A stretch of 64,000 nt of DNA from Streptococcus sp. Marseille-Q0941 (GTDB lineage Bacteria; Bacillota; Bacilli; Lactobacillales; Streptococcaceae): positions 248,001-312,000 of the forward strand of contig NZ_CALSFO010000003.1 of NCBI RefSeq assembly GCF_943736975.1, read 5' to 3'. The position numbers were made by a program, and so were the translations under genes. The notes under the pieces are model-generated. The model was not told the origin of the DNA. It saw only the letters and a list, made by a program, of their open reading frames with translations, and ran no database searches. Below are positions 6,239-12,890 of this stretch, in pieces. The first letter of the stretch is position 1. Every line of letters starts with the position of its first letter.

Positions 6239-6393
6239 ACTTTCTTCCAGCCGTTGTCTTTAGCTGATGTCGGAGGTAACCGATCACCTTTTCCAATAGT
6301 TGCTGTATGACCATTAGTGACTTTTCCACCACGAGGTCCCACCTCGACATAGTGGCCGGGTTTCTGATTGTCTGTTCCAGGTTTTATTTGTTC
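6235..6393 (-). pseudogene. YjzC-like protein fragment without a start codon
   Basis: About 53 residues (EQIKPGTDNQKPGHYVEVGPR..., ending DRLPPTSAKDNGWKKV) resemble YjzC-type small proteins, which share a PGxxxxxxGxYxEVGxxG core. No ATG, GTG or TTG lies in frame between the core and the terminator hairpin at 6397-6427, and no ribosome site is visible. The only in-frame starts lie inside the upstream HTH gene, beyond that terminator. It is probably a truncated remnant. Confidence 0.5.
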
Positions 6394-6396
6394 AAA

Positions 6397-6427
6397 ATAA
6401 AAAAAGCAGTGACCGAAATCACTGCTT
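6397..6427 (-). terminator. Intrinsic terminator of the small HTH gene
   Basis: On the minus strand AAGCAGTGA/TCACTGCTT with a 6-base loop is followed by seven Ts. The stem contains the HTH stop codon and cuts off the YjzC-like fragment from the HTH transcript. Confidence 0.85.
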
Positions 6428-6598
6428 ATCAGCTGTAGCAAATTCATAGAGCTTTTCTGCTGTGAGAAGGGCCATTTTGTCCATGCTTGTTTTTCCTTTT
6501 CTAAGGTCAGAAACAGTAGTCCATGGAACTCCAGCACCTTGTGAAATAGAAGATGTAGACATCGAACTGTCTAATAATTCTTGAATAACTTTTCTCAT
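6419..6598 (-). CDS. Small XRE-family HTH protein (59 aa)
   Basis: MRKVIQELLDSSMSTSSISQ followed by GAGVPWTTVSDLRKGKTSMDKM is a minimal helix-turn-helix protein. ATG 6598 is chosen because AAAGGA lies 8 bases upstream; this site lies inside the end of the preceding 24-aa frame, so the two are coupled. The promoter upstream holds a perfect CGGTATACCG palindrome, a natural candidate for autoregulation by this protein (inference). A terminator follows directly. Confidence 0.7.
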   Translation of the reverse strand: MRKVIQELLDSSMSTSSISQGAGVPWTTVSDLRKGKTSMDKMALLTAEKLYEFATADKQ

Positions 6599-6599
6599 A

Positions 6600-6674
6600 T
6601 TATTTGTCCTTTTTATTTTTGAAATAAATGTATACATTGATTGCGATTATAAAAATAGCTATTGCACTAACCAT
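6600..6674 (-). CDS. 24-residue hydrophobic micropeptide
   Basis: A 24-codon frame begins MVSAIAIFIIAINVYIYF and ends with a basic Lys-rich tail, i.e. one membrane-spanning helix with a positive C-terminus. It is the first frame after a strong promoter, and its last codons contain the ribosome site of the HTH gene. Size and layout resemble small membrane toxins or signal peptides. Its own ribosome site (GAGAAAAG) is weak. It could also be only a leader whose translation controls the HTH gene. Confidence 0.4.
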   Translation of the reverse strand: MVSAIAIFIIAINVYIYFKNKKDK

Positions 6675-6710
6675 TGCTTTTCTCTTTTCGTTTGATAAAA
6701 TAGAGGTGTG

Positions 6711-6726
6711 AGGGGCTTTCGCCCCT
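6711..6726 (-). other. GC-rich leader hairpin
   Basis: AGGGGC/GCCCCT with a four-base loop lies in the untranslated leader between the promoter and the 24-aa frame. No T run follows on the minus strand, so it is not a terminator. It may protect the RNA 5' end or hide a regulatory site. Confidence 0.5.
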
Positions 6727-6754
6727 ATCTCTTAGCGTTTACCTTTTTCTTTAT

Positions 6755-6783
6755 ATTATATAACGGTATACCGAGAAAATCAA
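6755..6783 (-). promoter_or_regulatory. Strong promoter with palindromic operator
   Basis: On the minus strand TTGATT (6778-6783), a 17-base spacer and TATAAT (6755-6760). The spacer contains the perfect palindrome CGGTATACCG (6764-6773). The start would be near 6748, giving a leader of about 75 nt before the micropeptide. Confidence 0.75.
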
Positions 6784-6908
6784 GCGTCATGCTTGGTTAG
6801 TAGGTTTTTTGATTTATAGAGAACTTGCAATAAAAGTAGAAGTGGAAATAAGAATTGAAACTATTACAAGCTATGATAAAAAATATAGATTGAAAAAATA
6901 AATGAAAC

Positions 6909-6940
6909 AAAAAAAAACAACTCCGATTCGGAGTTGTTTT
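6909..6940 (-). terminator. Terminator of rpmE2
   Basis: CAACTCCGA/TCGGAGTTG (6918-6936) followed on the minus strand by eight Ts. It marks the chromosomal side of the element's right end. Confidence 0.88.
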
Positions 6941-6970
6941 CGTCTAACCGTATACAAGTGATGCGGTTGC

Positions 6971-7213
6971 TTATTTGAGACCGTATTTTTTGTTGAAACG
7001 ATCCACGCGTCCATCTGCTTGAGTGAACTTTTGACGTCCAGTGTAGAATGGGTGTGAGTCTGATGAAATTTCCACACGGATCAATGGGTAAGTTTCGCCT
7101 TCGAACTCAACAGTTTCGCTAGAGCGTTTTGTTGAACCGCTAAGGAATTTGTAACCAGTAGTTGTGTCCATGAAGACAACTGGGCGATATTCTGGATGGA
7201 TATCTTTTTTCAT
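6971..7213 (-). CDS. rpmE2: Ribosomal protein L31 type B
   Basis: 80 residues starting [20 protein letters not shown]. It lacks the CxxC zinc ligands of type A L31, so it is the zinc-independent form. The open frame extends upstream by 14 codons, but ATG 7213 matches the family and has AAAGGA 11 bases before it. A promoter TTGCCA-17-TAGACT lies on the minus strand just upstream (about 7257-7290). In many Firmicutes zinc limitation favours type B L31; I see no Zur/AdcR-like site here. Confidence 0.93.
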   Translation of the reverse strand: MKKDIHPEYRPVVFMDTTTGYKFLSGSTKRSSETVEFEGETYPLIRVEISSDSHPFYTGRQKFTQADGRVDRFNKKYGLK

Positions 7214-7305
7214 TTTGCAATATTTCCTTTCTGCCATGGTCTCTTTGCGAGCCATAGATTGTTACCATACTAGTCTATCAGATTCTGAAAAGTTTGGCAA
7301 GCTTT

Positions 7306-8244
7306 TTATCTATTTTTCAGCAAGTTTTTTAATTTTTGGTAGATGAGTTCATTCTCATCTAAACTATAAGAATTTGCGCCACTAGCAAGGGGATGGCCTC
7401 CTCCGTCGTGTTGTTTGGCAATTTCATTGATAGGAGTGATTTTACTGCGCATTCGCACACGGAAGTGACCATCAGCTTGTTCAACAAAGATGGCCCAAGC
7501 CTTAACAGTATCAATTCGACCAGGTGCTCCAACAATCGCTGCTGTTTCAGCATCTGTAACCTTATATCTTTTCAAGATTTCTTGAGTAAGCAGAACGCGT
7601 GCGGCTCCGTTTTCATCAACTTCTAAGTGATCATAGACATAGCCTTGAAGTTTTGCAATCTTGAAGCTCATGGTATCCATTTGACGAGACAATCCAGCAA
7701 AGTCAAAATCAACTTCTCGGAGCTGGGCAGCTATTCTAAAGGTACGAGCACTAGTTGACGGGTAGAGAAAACGCCCAGTGTCCCCGACAATTCCTGCATA
7801 GAGAAGTCGTGCCGCTTCACTAGACAAAGCCAGCTGATTTTCTTGAGCAAATAGAGTAATCATCTCACTGGCACTGCTTGAACTTGTATCCACCCAAGAT
7901 AGGTCACCATAAACATCATCATTTGGATGGTGATCGATTTTGATGGTGAAATCAGCTTGTTCATAGCGTTTATCATCGATACGCGGACGATTCGCTGTAT
8001 CACAAATAATAGCAAGAGCTTCGTGGTAGTCACTGTCTTGGACAGTATCCATTTCCGCCATCCAAGTCAAAGTCGGTTCATTATAGCCAACAGCTTTGAT
8101 GGTCTTTTCTGGAAAATGGTGTGTAAGAAGAGCTTTCAAGCCTACCTGACTCCCTATGGCATCGGGATCTGGTTTCATATGACGGTGAATGATAATCGTA
8201 TCGTATGCTTTGATTTTTTCTAAAATTTGGTGACAAATTTCCAT
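7306..8244 (-). CDS. pde2: DHH/DHHA1 phosphodiesterase (c-di-AMP/pApA hydrolase, NrnA-like)
   Basis: 312 residues. The DHH domain motifs are HRHMKPDPDAIGS (residues ~20-32), ICDTANRPRID, the IDHHPND motif and GDTGRFLYP. The C-terminal DHHA1 domain has the GGGHPLASG nucleotide-binding motif. The pneumococcal orthologue Pde2 degrades c-di-AMP and pApA to AMP and affects growth and virulence; the genomic order next to rpmE2 and flavodoxin agrees. The start is ATG 8244 with TTGAGG 6 bases upstream, not the in-frame TTG inside that site. Cytoplasmic, Mn-dependent. Confidence 0.88.
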   Translation of the reverse strand: MEICHQILEKIKAYDTIIIHRHMKPDPDAIGSQVGLKALLTHHFPEKTIKAVGYNEPTLTWMAEMDTVQDSDYHEALAIICDTANRPRIDDKRYEQADFTIKIDHHPNDDVYGDLSWVDTSSSSASEMITLFAQENQLALSSEAARLLYAGIVGDTGRFLYPSTSARTFRIAAQLREVDFDFAGLSRQMDTMSFKIAKLQGYVYDHLEVDENGAARVLLTQEILKRYKVTDAETAAIVGAPGRIDTVKAWAIFVEQADGHFRVRMRSKITPINEIAKQHDGGGHPLASGANSYSLDENELIYQKLKNLLKNR

Positions 8245-8347
8245 GATGAACCTCAATTCTTTCTCATTTCATTGTAGCACAAGAGTTTTTATTTTTAAAA
8301 TGAAAAAGATGTGATATAATGGAGAAAGATTAATTGAGGAGGATCTT

Positions 8348-8791
8348 ATGGCATTAGCAAAAATTGTATTTGCCAGTATGACCGGTAATACTGAAGAAAT
8401 CGCAGATATTGTAGCAGATAAATTAAGAGAATGTGGGTTAGATGTCGATGTTGATGAGTGTACAACTGTTGACGCTTCTGACTTTTTAGAAGCAGACATC
8501 GCCATTGTAGCAACTTATACATACGGAGATGGAGAATTACCAGATGAGATGATGGACTTCTACGAAGATCTAGCAGACCTCAACTTGAGCGGTAAAATCT
8601 ATGGTGTAGTCGGTTCAGGTGATACTTTCTACGATGAATTCTGTAAAGCTGTTGATGACTTTGACCGAGTATTTGTAGCTACAGGAGCTGAAAAGGGTTC
8701 AGAGTGCGTTAAAGTTGACCTTTCTGCTGAGGAAGAAGATATTGAACGCTTGGAGCAATTCGCAGAAGAATTAGCTTCTAAAGTGGGATAA
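8348..8791 (+). CDS. Flavodoxin (short-chain)
   Basis: 147 residues. The FMN phosphate-binding loop ASMTGNTEEIAD is at residues 9-20, and the isoalloxazine-contacting segments TYTYGDGELP and GSGDTFYDEFC are present. It is a soluble low-potential one-electron carrier. GAGGAGGATCTT precedes the ATG, and an extended -10 TGATATAAT lies about 35 bases upstream. A terminator follows, so it is monocistronic. Very acidic, as usual. Confidence 0.92.
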   Translation: MALAKIVFASMTGNTEEIADIVADKLRECGLDVDVDECTTVDASDFLEADIAIVATYTYGDGELPDEMMDFYEDLADLNLSGKIYGVVGSGDTFYDEFCKAVDDFDRVFVATGAEKGSECVKVDLSAEEEDIERLEQFAEELASKVG

Positions 8792-8800
8792 GCATGAAGT

Positions 8801-8831
8801 TGCACTGATGAACATTGTCAGTGCAGTTTTT
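8801..8831 (+). terminator. Terminator after flavodoxin
   Basis: TGCACTGA/TCAGTGCA with a 9-base loop, followed by GTTTTT. Confidence 0.85.
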
Positions 8832-8906
8832 ATTCATGAGGCTTAAGATTTGACTAGCCTATGTAGTGCTTTTTTGGGACTATAGTTCAATTAAAAAGGA
8901 GACCCT

Positions 8907-9173
8907 ATGGATTTAGAGATTATTAGACAAGAAATCGATAAAATCGATGACCAAATCGTCCAACTTTTAGAAGAGAGGATGCAGTTAGTTGAAGGCGTAG
9001 TTGCTTATAAAAAAGCTTCAGGGAAACCTATTCTAGACACTAAAAGAGAAGAAGTTATCTTTGAGAAAGTCAGAAGTCGTGTCAGCAATAAAAAGTACGA
9101 AGATACAATTGTAGCGATTTTTTCAGATATTCTCAAACGCTCACGTGATTATCAGGATAAAAACATCATATGA
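8907..9173 (+). CDS. Chorismate mutase, AroQ class
   Basis: 88 residues, all-helical. The pattern IRQEIDKIDDQIVQLLEERM with VAYKKASGKPILDTKREE is the AroQ signature (Arg, Lys, Asp/Arg contacts with chorismate). It converts chorismate to prephenate for Phe/Tyr synthesis. AAAGGAG precedes the ATG. Its stop overlaps the first crcB gene by 4 bases, so a mutase and fluoride exporters share one mRNA, a linkage without an obvious metabolic reason. Confidence 0.88.
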   Translation: MDLEIIRQEIDKIDDQIVQLLEERMQLVEGVVAYKKASGKPILDTKREEVIFEKVRSRVSNKKYEDTIVAIFSDILKRSRDYQDKNII

Positions 9174-9544
9174 AAAAAGAACACTTTTACCCACTAGGAA
9201 TCTTTCTAGCTGGTATGCTGGGAGGAATTGTGCGTTTTCAGATTTCGAAATGGTTGCCATCTAGTCCAGACTTCCCTTGGGGGACACTCCTTGTCAACTA
9301 TTTAGGGATTTTCTGTTTAGTCTACCTTGTAAAAGGTTATCTGGTTTATAAGGGTAGCAGTAAAGGTCTTATTCTAGCGCTTGGAACAGGCTTTTGTGGG
9401 GGCTTAACGACATTTTCTAGTTTACTATTAGATGCAGTGAAATTGCTGGACACAGGGCGGTACCTTAGTTTGCTTACGTATTTGATTTTGAGTATCGGCG
9501 GTGGGCTTTTATTTGCTTATTGTCTAGGGAGGAAGAAATGGTAG
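9170..9544 (+). CDS. crcB1: Fluoride exporter subunit FluC/CrcB, first of a pair
   Basis: 124 residues with four membrane helices. Family motifs are GGIVRFQISKW, GTLLVNYLG and GTGFCGGLTTFSS (Asn and the Phe-box line the fluoride path). Fluc channels are dual-topology dimers; many Gram-positives encode two paralogues that may form an antiparallel heterodimer. It overlaps aroQ upstream (4 bases) and the second crcB downstream (7 bases). I see no fluoride riboswitch before this operon. Confidence 0.9.
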   Translation: MKKEHFYPLGIFLAGMLGGIVRFQISKWLPSSPDFPWGTLLVNYLGIFCLVYLVKGYLVYKGSSKGLILALGTGFCGGLTTFSSLLLDAVKLLDTGRYLSLLTYLILSIGGGLLFAYCLGRKKW

Positions 9545-9867
9545 TATTTTATCTGGCGCTTGCCTGTGGACTGGGTGCCCTTGTTCGTTATTTCTTTTCC
9601 CGTTATAATCAAGATTCCATCTTGCCATTAGGTACACTCATAGCTAATTTTCTCGGTTGTTTTTTGATTGGATTATGCTACAACCATGTAGAATCAAAAG
9701 AAGTCTATTCTATACTTGCTACTGGTTTTTGTGGTGGCTTGACGACTTTTTCAACCTTGAATGATGAACTCCAAAAACTGCTAAGTGACAAGAAGGCATT
9801 TTATAGTTATTTATTATTAACCTACTTGCTTGGTTTTCTTGCGATTTTTTTAGGAATTCTGCTATAA
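9538..9867 (+). CDS. crcB2: Fluoride exporter subunit FluC/CrcB, second of a pair
   Basis: 109 residues and four helices, with GALVRYFFSRY, GTLIANFLGCF and ATGFCGGLTTFSTL. It is clearly paralogous to the preceding gene. ATG 9538 with GGAGG is chosen and overlaps the crcB1 stop; the open frame reaches a few codons further but includes the ribosome site. Different numbers of charged residues at the ends of the two proteins would fit opposite membrane orientations (known for paired Fluc, inferred here). Confidence 0.9.
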   Translation: MVVFYLALACGLGALVRYFFSRYNQDSILPLGTLIANFLGCFLIGLCYNHVESKEVYSILATGFCGGLTTFSTLNDELQKLLSDKKAFYSYLLLTYLLGFLAIFLGILL

Positions 9868-9893
9868 ATTTCTTTACTTTTCTGTGGAAATTT

Positions 9894-9959
9894 GATAAAC
9901 TGTATTTTGTGTGTAATGGACGCACAAAAATACAGTTTATCCGCTGAGGAAGTTTCCTC
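9894..9959 (+). ncRNA. L19 ribosomal-protein leader
   Basis: Directly upstream of rplS lies a long hairpin (9894-9941) with arms GATAAACTGTATTTTGTG and CACAAAAATACAGTTTATC, followed by GAGGAAGTTTCCTC (9946-9959). Position and shape fit the Firmicute L19 leader family (Rfam L19_leader), through which L19 is thought to control its own synthesis. A likely extended -10 TGCTATAAA lies at the end of crcB2. Confidence 0.7.
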
Positions 9960-9985
9960 AAGATTGACAAAGATAGGAGAATAAA

Positions 9986-10333
9986 ATGAATCCATTAATC
10001 CAAAGCTTGACTGAAGGTCAACTTCGTACAGATATCCCTTCATTCCGTCCTGGTGACACTGTTCGTGTACACGCGAAAGTTGTCGAAGGAAACCGTGAAC
10101 GCGTTCAGATCTTTGAAGGTGTTGTTATTGCACGTAAAGGTGCTGGCATCTCAGAAAACTACACAGTTCGTAAAATCTCTAACGGTGTAGGTGTTGAACG
10201 TATCTTCCCAATCCACACTCCACGTGTTGAAAAGATCGAAGTTGTTCGTTACGGTAAAGTACGTCGTGCGAAATTGTACTACTTGCGTGCTCTTCAAGGT
10301 AAGGCAGCTCGTATCAAAGAAATCCGTCGTTAA
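9986..10333 (+). CDS. rplS: Ribosomal protein L19
   Basis: 115 residues, starting [20 protein letters not shown], with the SH3-like core [16 protein letters not shown]. It is a 50S protein at the 30S interface. ATAGGAGAATAAA precedes the ATG. It is monocistronic between its leader and a terminator. Codon use is strongly biased as in highly expressed genes. Confidence 0.97.
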   Translation: MNPLIQSLTEGQLRTDIPSFRPGDTVRVHAKVVEGNRERVQIFEGVVIARKGAGISENYTVRKISNGVGVERIFPIHTPRVEKIEVVRYGKVRRAKLYYLRALQGKAARIKEIRR

Positions 10334-10345
10334 TTCGACTAAAAA

Positions 10346-10370
10346 ACTCTGCTTACTCAGCAGGGTTTTT
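10346..10370 (+). terminator. Terminator of rplS
   Basis: ACTCTGCT/AGCAGGGT hairpin followed by TTTTT, immediately before the tRNA gene. Confidence 0.82.
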
Positions 10371-10375
10371 CTCTA

Positions 10376-10447
10376 GCTCCCTTAGTTCAATGGATATAAC
10401 AACTCCCTCCTAAGGAGTAGTTGCAGGTTCGATTCCTGCAGGGAGCG
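10376..10447 (+). tRNA. tRNA-Arg, anticodon CCU
   Basis: Acceptor stem GCTCCCT/AGGGAGC, D-arm, anticodon stem ACTCC/GGAGT around loop CTCCTAA (anticodon CCT in DNA) and T-loop GGTTCGATTCC are all present. CCA is not encoded. It reads AGG, a rare codon in this genome type. A terminator follows at 10461, so it is a single tRNA gene. Confidence 0.95.
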
Positions 10448-10460
10448 AAACTAGTCACAA

Positions 10461-10485
10461 AAACACTGGATAACCAGTGTTTTTT
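10461..10485 (+). terminator. Terminator after tRNA-Arg
   Basis: AACACTGG/CCAGTGTT with a short ATAA loop and a T run. Confidence 0.88.
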
Positions 10486-10586
10486 CTTGCTTTTATATCT
10501 CATAAGAAACCCTGAAAATATATAGAGAGCAAGGAAACCGCTCTCTTTTTATGTTATAATAGGCACAGAATGTTTAGGAGAAAGAG

Positions 10587-11459
10587 ATGAAAAAAGGCTT
10601 ATTAATAGGCTGCTTATCCGTAGTAATCCCAATTGCAATGCTCATAATCCTTAGTCCTATTTTTGCAATGATGGACATGTGGGGGCTATTTGCCCATGCA
10701 AGTCGGAATGAATTTGAGCAAGCTGTGCATCGTTCTTATGAGAACTACGGTCTTACAGGTCAGTTTGAGTTAGAAAAATATGAAAAAAACTATACAAGTG
10801 TAGGAGGATTTGTAATCCATGGTACTTACACTGAAAATATAGATGGTAAAACCTATCAGGCTAATTCTCGATTTGAATACTATACTCGTCCTTCGGAAAA
10901 CAAAAAGTATAAAAAGACGGATGCAGAAGTAGATTATGAACAAAACAAAAAAATTTATCACGCTTTTCCAGAATTAGCTTATTTAGGAATTGAGATTAGT
11001 CCAGGCACCAGCGAATTTTTAAAAAAATTGGAGAATTCAATAACAGACCCTAAAATGACTGCTTTGAAGTACGAAGGGATTGATTTTCAATTTAATAGTA
11101 AATCTGGCAACATGTATCTTTATGATAAAATCTTAGAGGAAAATCAAAGAAATGGACAAGCATTACAAGGGATGTATCCTATGGATGCTCAATATCTTTT
11201 CCAAAAAGATATTTTTATACCAAAATTTCAATTTCGATACTACACTCCAGAAGACAAGAAGGATCAGTTATATGATGCCTATCTTGAAGGCCTTGAATCG
11301 CAAATGAAAGAGTTTTTTAACAATCAACCCTTACCAAGCGGTCTTTATGCTGTAAAGATTGATAAATATGAAGGCGATAAACTTGTCAATAATAGCGGTG
11401 GCTATTATGTAAAGATTGAGAATCATCAGATTGTGGAGTTTATCAAAGATTTACAGTAG
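10587..11459 (+). CDS. Membrane-anchored extracytoplasmic protein, unknown function
   Basis: 290 residues. Residues 4-28 (GLLIGCLSVVIPIAMLIILS) form an uncleaved signal anchor; the single Cys at 9 is not in a lipobox. The rest is hydrophilic, rich in Tyr, Lys and Glu (FELEKYEKNYTSVGGFVIHG..., NNSGGYYVKIENHQIVEFIK), and looks like a secreted beta-rich domain. AGGAG precedes the ATG. The second gene starts 61 bases downstream and is likely cotranscribed. I do not recognise the family. Confidence 0.75.
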   Translation: MKKGLLIGCLSVVIPIAMLIILSPIFAMMDMWGLFAHASRNEFEQAVHRSYENYGLTGQFELEKYEKNYTSVGGFVIHGTYTENIDGKTYQANSRFEYYTRPSENKKYKKTDAEVDYEQNKKIYHAFPELAYLGIEISPGTSEFLKKLENSITDPKMTALKYEGIDFQFNSKSGNMYLYDKILEENQRNGQALQGMYPMDAQYLFQKDIFIPKFQFRYYTPEDKKDQLYDAYLEGLESQMKEFFNNQPLPSGLYAVKIDKYEGDKLVNNSGGYYVKIENHQIVEFIKDLQ

Positions 11460-11520
11460 GAGTTACTATGATAAGGCTCTTCAACTGTTCAGAATTTAAG
11501 AGAAAGAGGGTTTAGATTAG

Positions 11521-11994
11521 ATGATTCAAGAAGAATACTTGCAAAAAAAAAAAGAATATAAAATTCGCTTAGTCTTAGTAATCATTCTATTCGTATTATT
11601 TTCTATCCTAAGTATCTTGCTCATCATAAATCTCAATAGATTTATCCCACTAGGCGCGACAGCTATGGCTACAGTTGTGCCATTTAACCATTTTTTACTC
11701 GTTCCACTTTGGGAAGAGAAAAAAGCGATTGAAGCAGAGCATCCTGAATGGAAGGACCGTAGTACTAGTGGAGCCGAGGTTCCTTCGACAGAAGCAAGTA
11801 AACGAAACATAGCAACTGTTGGGAGCGTTGTTACCTTGTTTTTATCGTTTGCTTTACTCTATAGGCCTGCTAAGGTATACCAGAAGATACCTACTATTGA
11901 TGAACTAAATAACCTTCCCAAGATTGAGAACAAGGGCATTCCTAAACTGGATAATAAGAAAATTCCAAAAATAAAAAGAGACTCAGAAAAGTAA
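11521..11994 (+). CDS. Small membrane protein with C-terminal IPK repeats, unknown function
   Basis: 157 residues. Two or three hydrophobic segments are visible (about 16-36, 40-55 and 98-113) with a charged loop between. The C-terminus has a degenerate repeat, LPKIENKG-IPKLDNKK-IPKIKRD, of about 8 residues. It follows the preceding unknown gene; an AGAAAGAGGG element lies 5' of the ATG. Family not recognised. Confidence 0.7.
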   Translation: MIQEEYLQKKKEYKIRLVLVIILFVLFSILSILLIINLNRFIPLGATAMATVVPFNHFLLVPLWEEKKAIEAEHPEWKDRSTSGAEVPSTEASKRNIATVGSVVTLFLSFALLYRPAKVYQKIPTIDELNNLPKIENKGIPKLDNKKIPKIKRDSEK

Positions 11995-12005
11995 TCTGTA
12001 TGCTA

Positions 12006-12054
12006 AAAACACCCCACGAGTGAGACCTTTATCTCTAACTTCAGGGGTGCTTTT
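12006..12054. terminator. Bidirectional terminator between convergent genes
   Basis: AAAACACCCC paired with GGGGTGCTTTT around a 28-base loop; runs of A and T on both sides. It separates the unknown membrane gene from the leftward HAD gene. Confidence 0.65.
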
Positions 12055-12071
12055 ATTATATTCTATTCAGT

Positions 12072-12878
12072 TTACAAGACCCAAGTTCGGATGGCATGGG
12101 CAACGCCAGATTCATCATTTGTTTTGGTGATGTATTTGGCGATTTTTTTGAGTTCAGGATTTCCATTTTCCATAACAACGGGATTCCCAACGACTGCTAG
12201 CATAGCACGGTCATTTTCTTCGTCTCCAATAGCCATGGTCTCATCCTTACTTAGTCCAAGTTTTTCTGCTAGGTGAGTGATAGCAGATCCCTTGTCTACA
12301 TCCTTTTTAAGGAGTTCTAGGTAAAATGGAGCAGATTTGTTGATAGAGTATCGCTCGTAAAATGCTGCTGGAATCTTTTCAATAGCAGCATCGAGAATCT
12401 CAGGTTCGTCGATAAACATACATTTGACGATTTCTTTATTAGCCATCTCTTCAGGTGTACGATAGAAAATCGGCATGCTGACGAGGGTTGATTCGTGAAC
12501 CGTGTATTTTCCGATATTGCGATTGGCAGTATAGATGCCGTCCTTGGTAATGGCGTGCATGTGGACACCGAGCTTACGGCTGAGAAATTCCATATCCAGA
12601 TAGTCCTCGTAAGTCAAGGATTCGCTGATAATCTCATGTCCTGTAGCAGTTTCTTGGACAAGGGCTCCGTTGAAGGTCACAACATAGTCACCACCGGCTC
12701 TCAACTGCAAGTCATCAAGGAGTTTGGCAACACCAGCGATTGGGCGACCTGTGGCAATCACAACCTTAACACCAGCTGCTTTGGCATCTTGGATGGCTGC
12801 AAAAACTTCTGGTGTAATTTCTTTTTTACTATTAACCAGGGTACCATCAATATCGACGGCGATTAGTTTTATACTCAT
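12072..12878 (-). CDS. Cof-type HAD hydrolase (sugar or nucleotide phosphatase)
   Basis: 268 residues. HAD motif I is VDIDGTLVNS (nucleophile Asp ~9), motif II is ATGRP, the IIB cap lies in the middle, and motif III/IV is GDEENDRAML. The family hydrolyses phosphorylated sugars, FMN or PLP with broad specificity. It lies 12 bases downstream of the HD-domain gene on the same strand and is likely cotranscribed. The natural substrate is not predictable. Confidence 0.88.
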   Translation of the reverse strand: MSIKLIAVDIDGTLVNSKKEITPEVFAAIQDAKAAGVKVVIATGRPIAGVAKLLDDLQLRAGGDYVVTFNGALVQETATGHEIISESLTYEDYLDMEFLSRKLGVHMHAITKDGIYTANRNIGKYTVHESTLVSMPIFYRTPEEMANKEIVKCMFIDEPEILDAAIEKIPAAFYERYSINKSAPFYLELLKKDVDKGSAITHLAEKLGLSKDETMAIGDEENDRAMLAVVGNPVVMENGNPELKKIAKYITKTNDESGVAHAIRTWVL

Positions 12879-12890
12879 AAATTTCCTCTG

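Noticed and set aside
12091-12866. Plus-strand frames across the Cof-type HAD gene
   Set aside because: They are antisense shadows; the minus-strand gene has complete HAD motifs.
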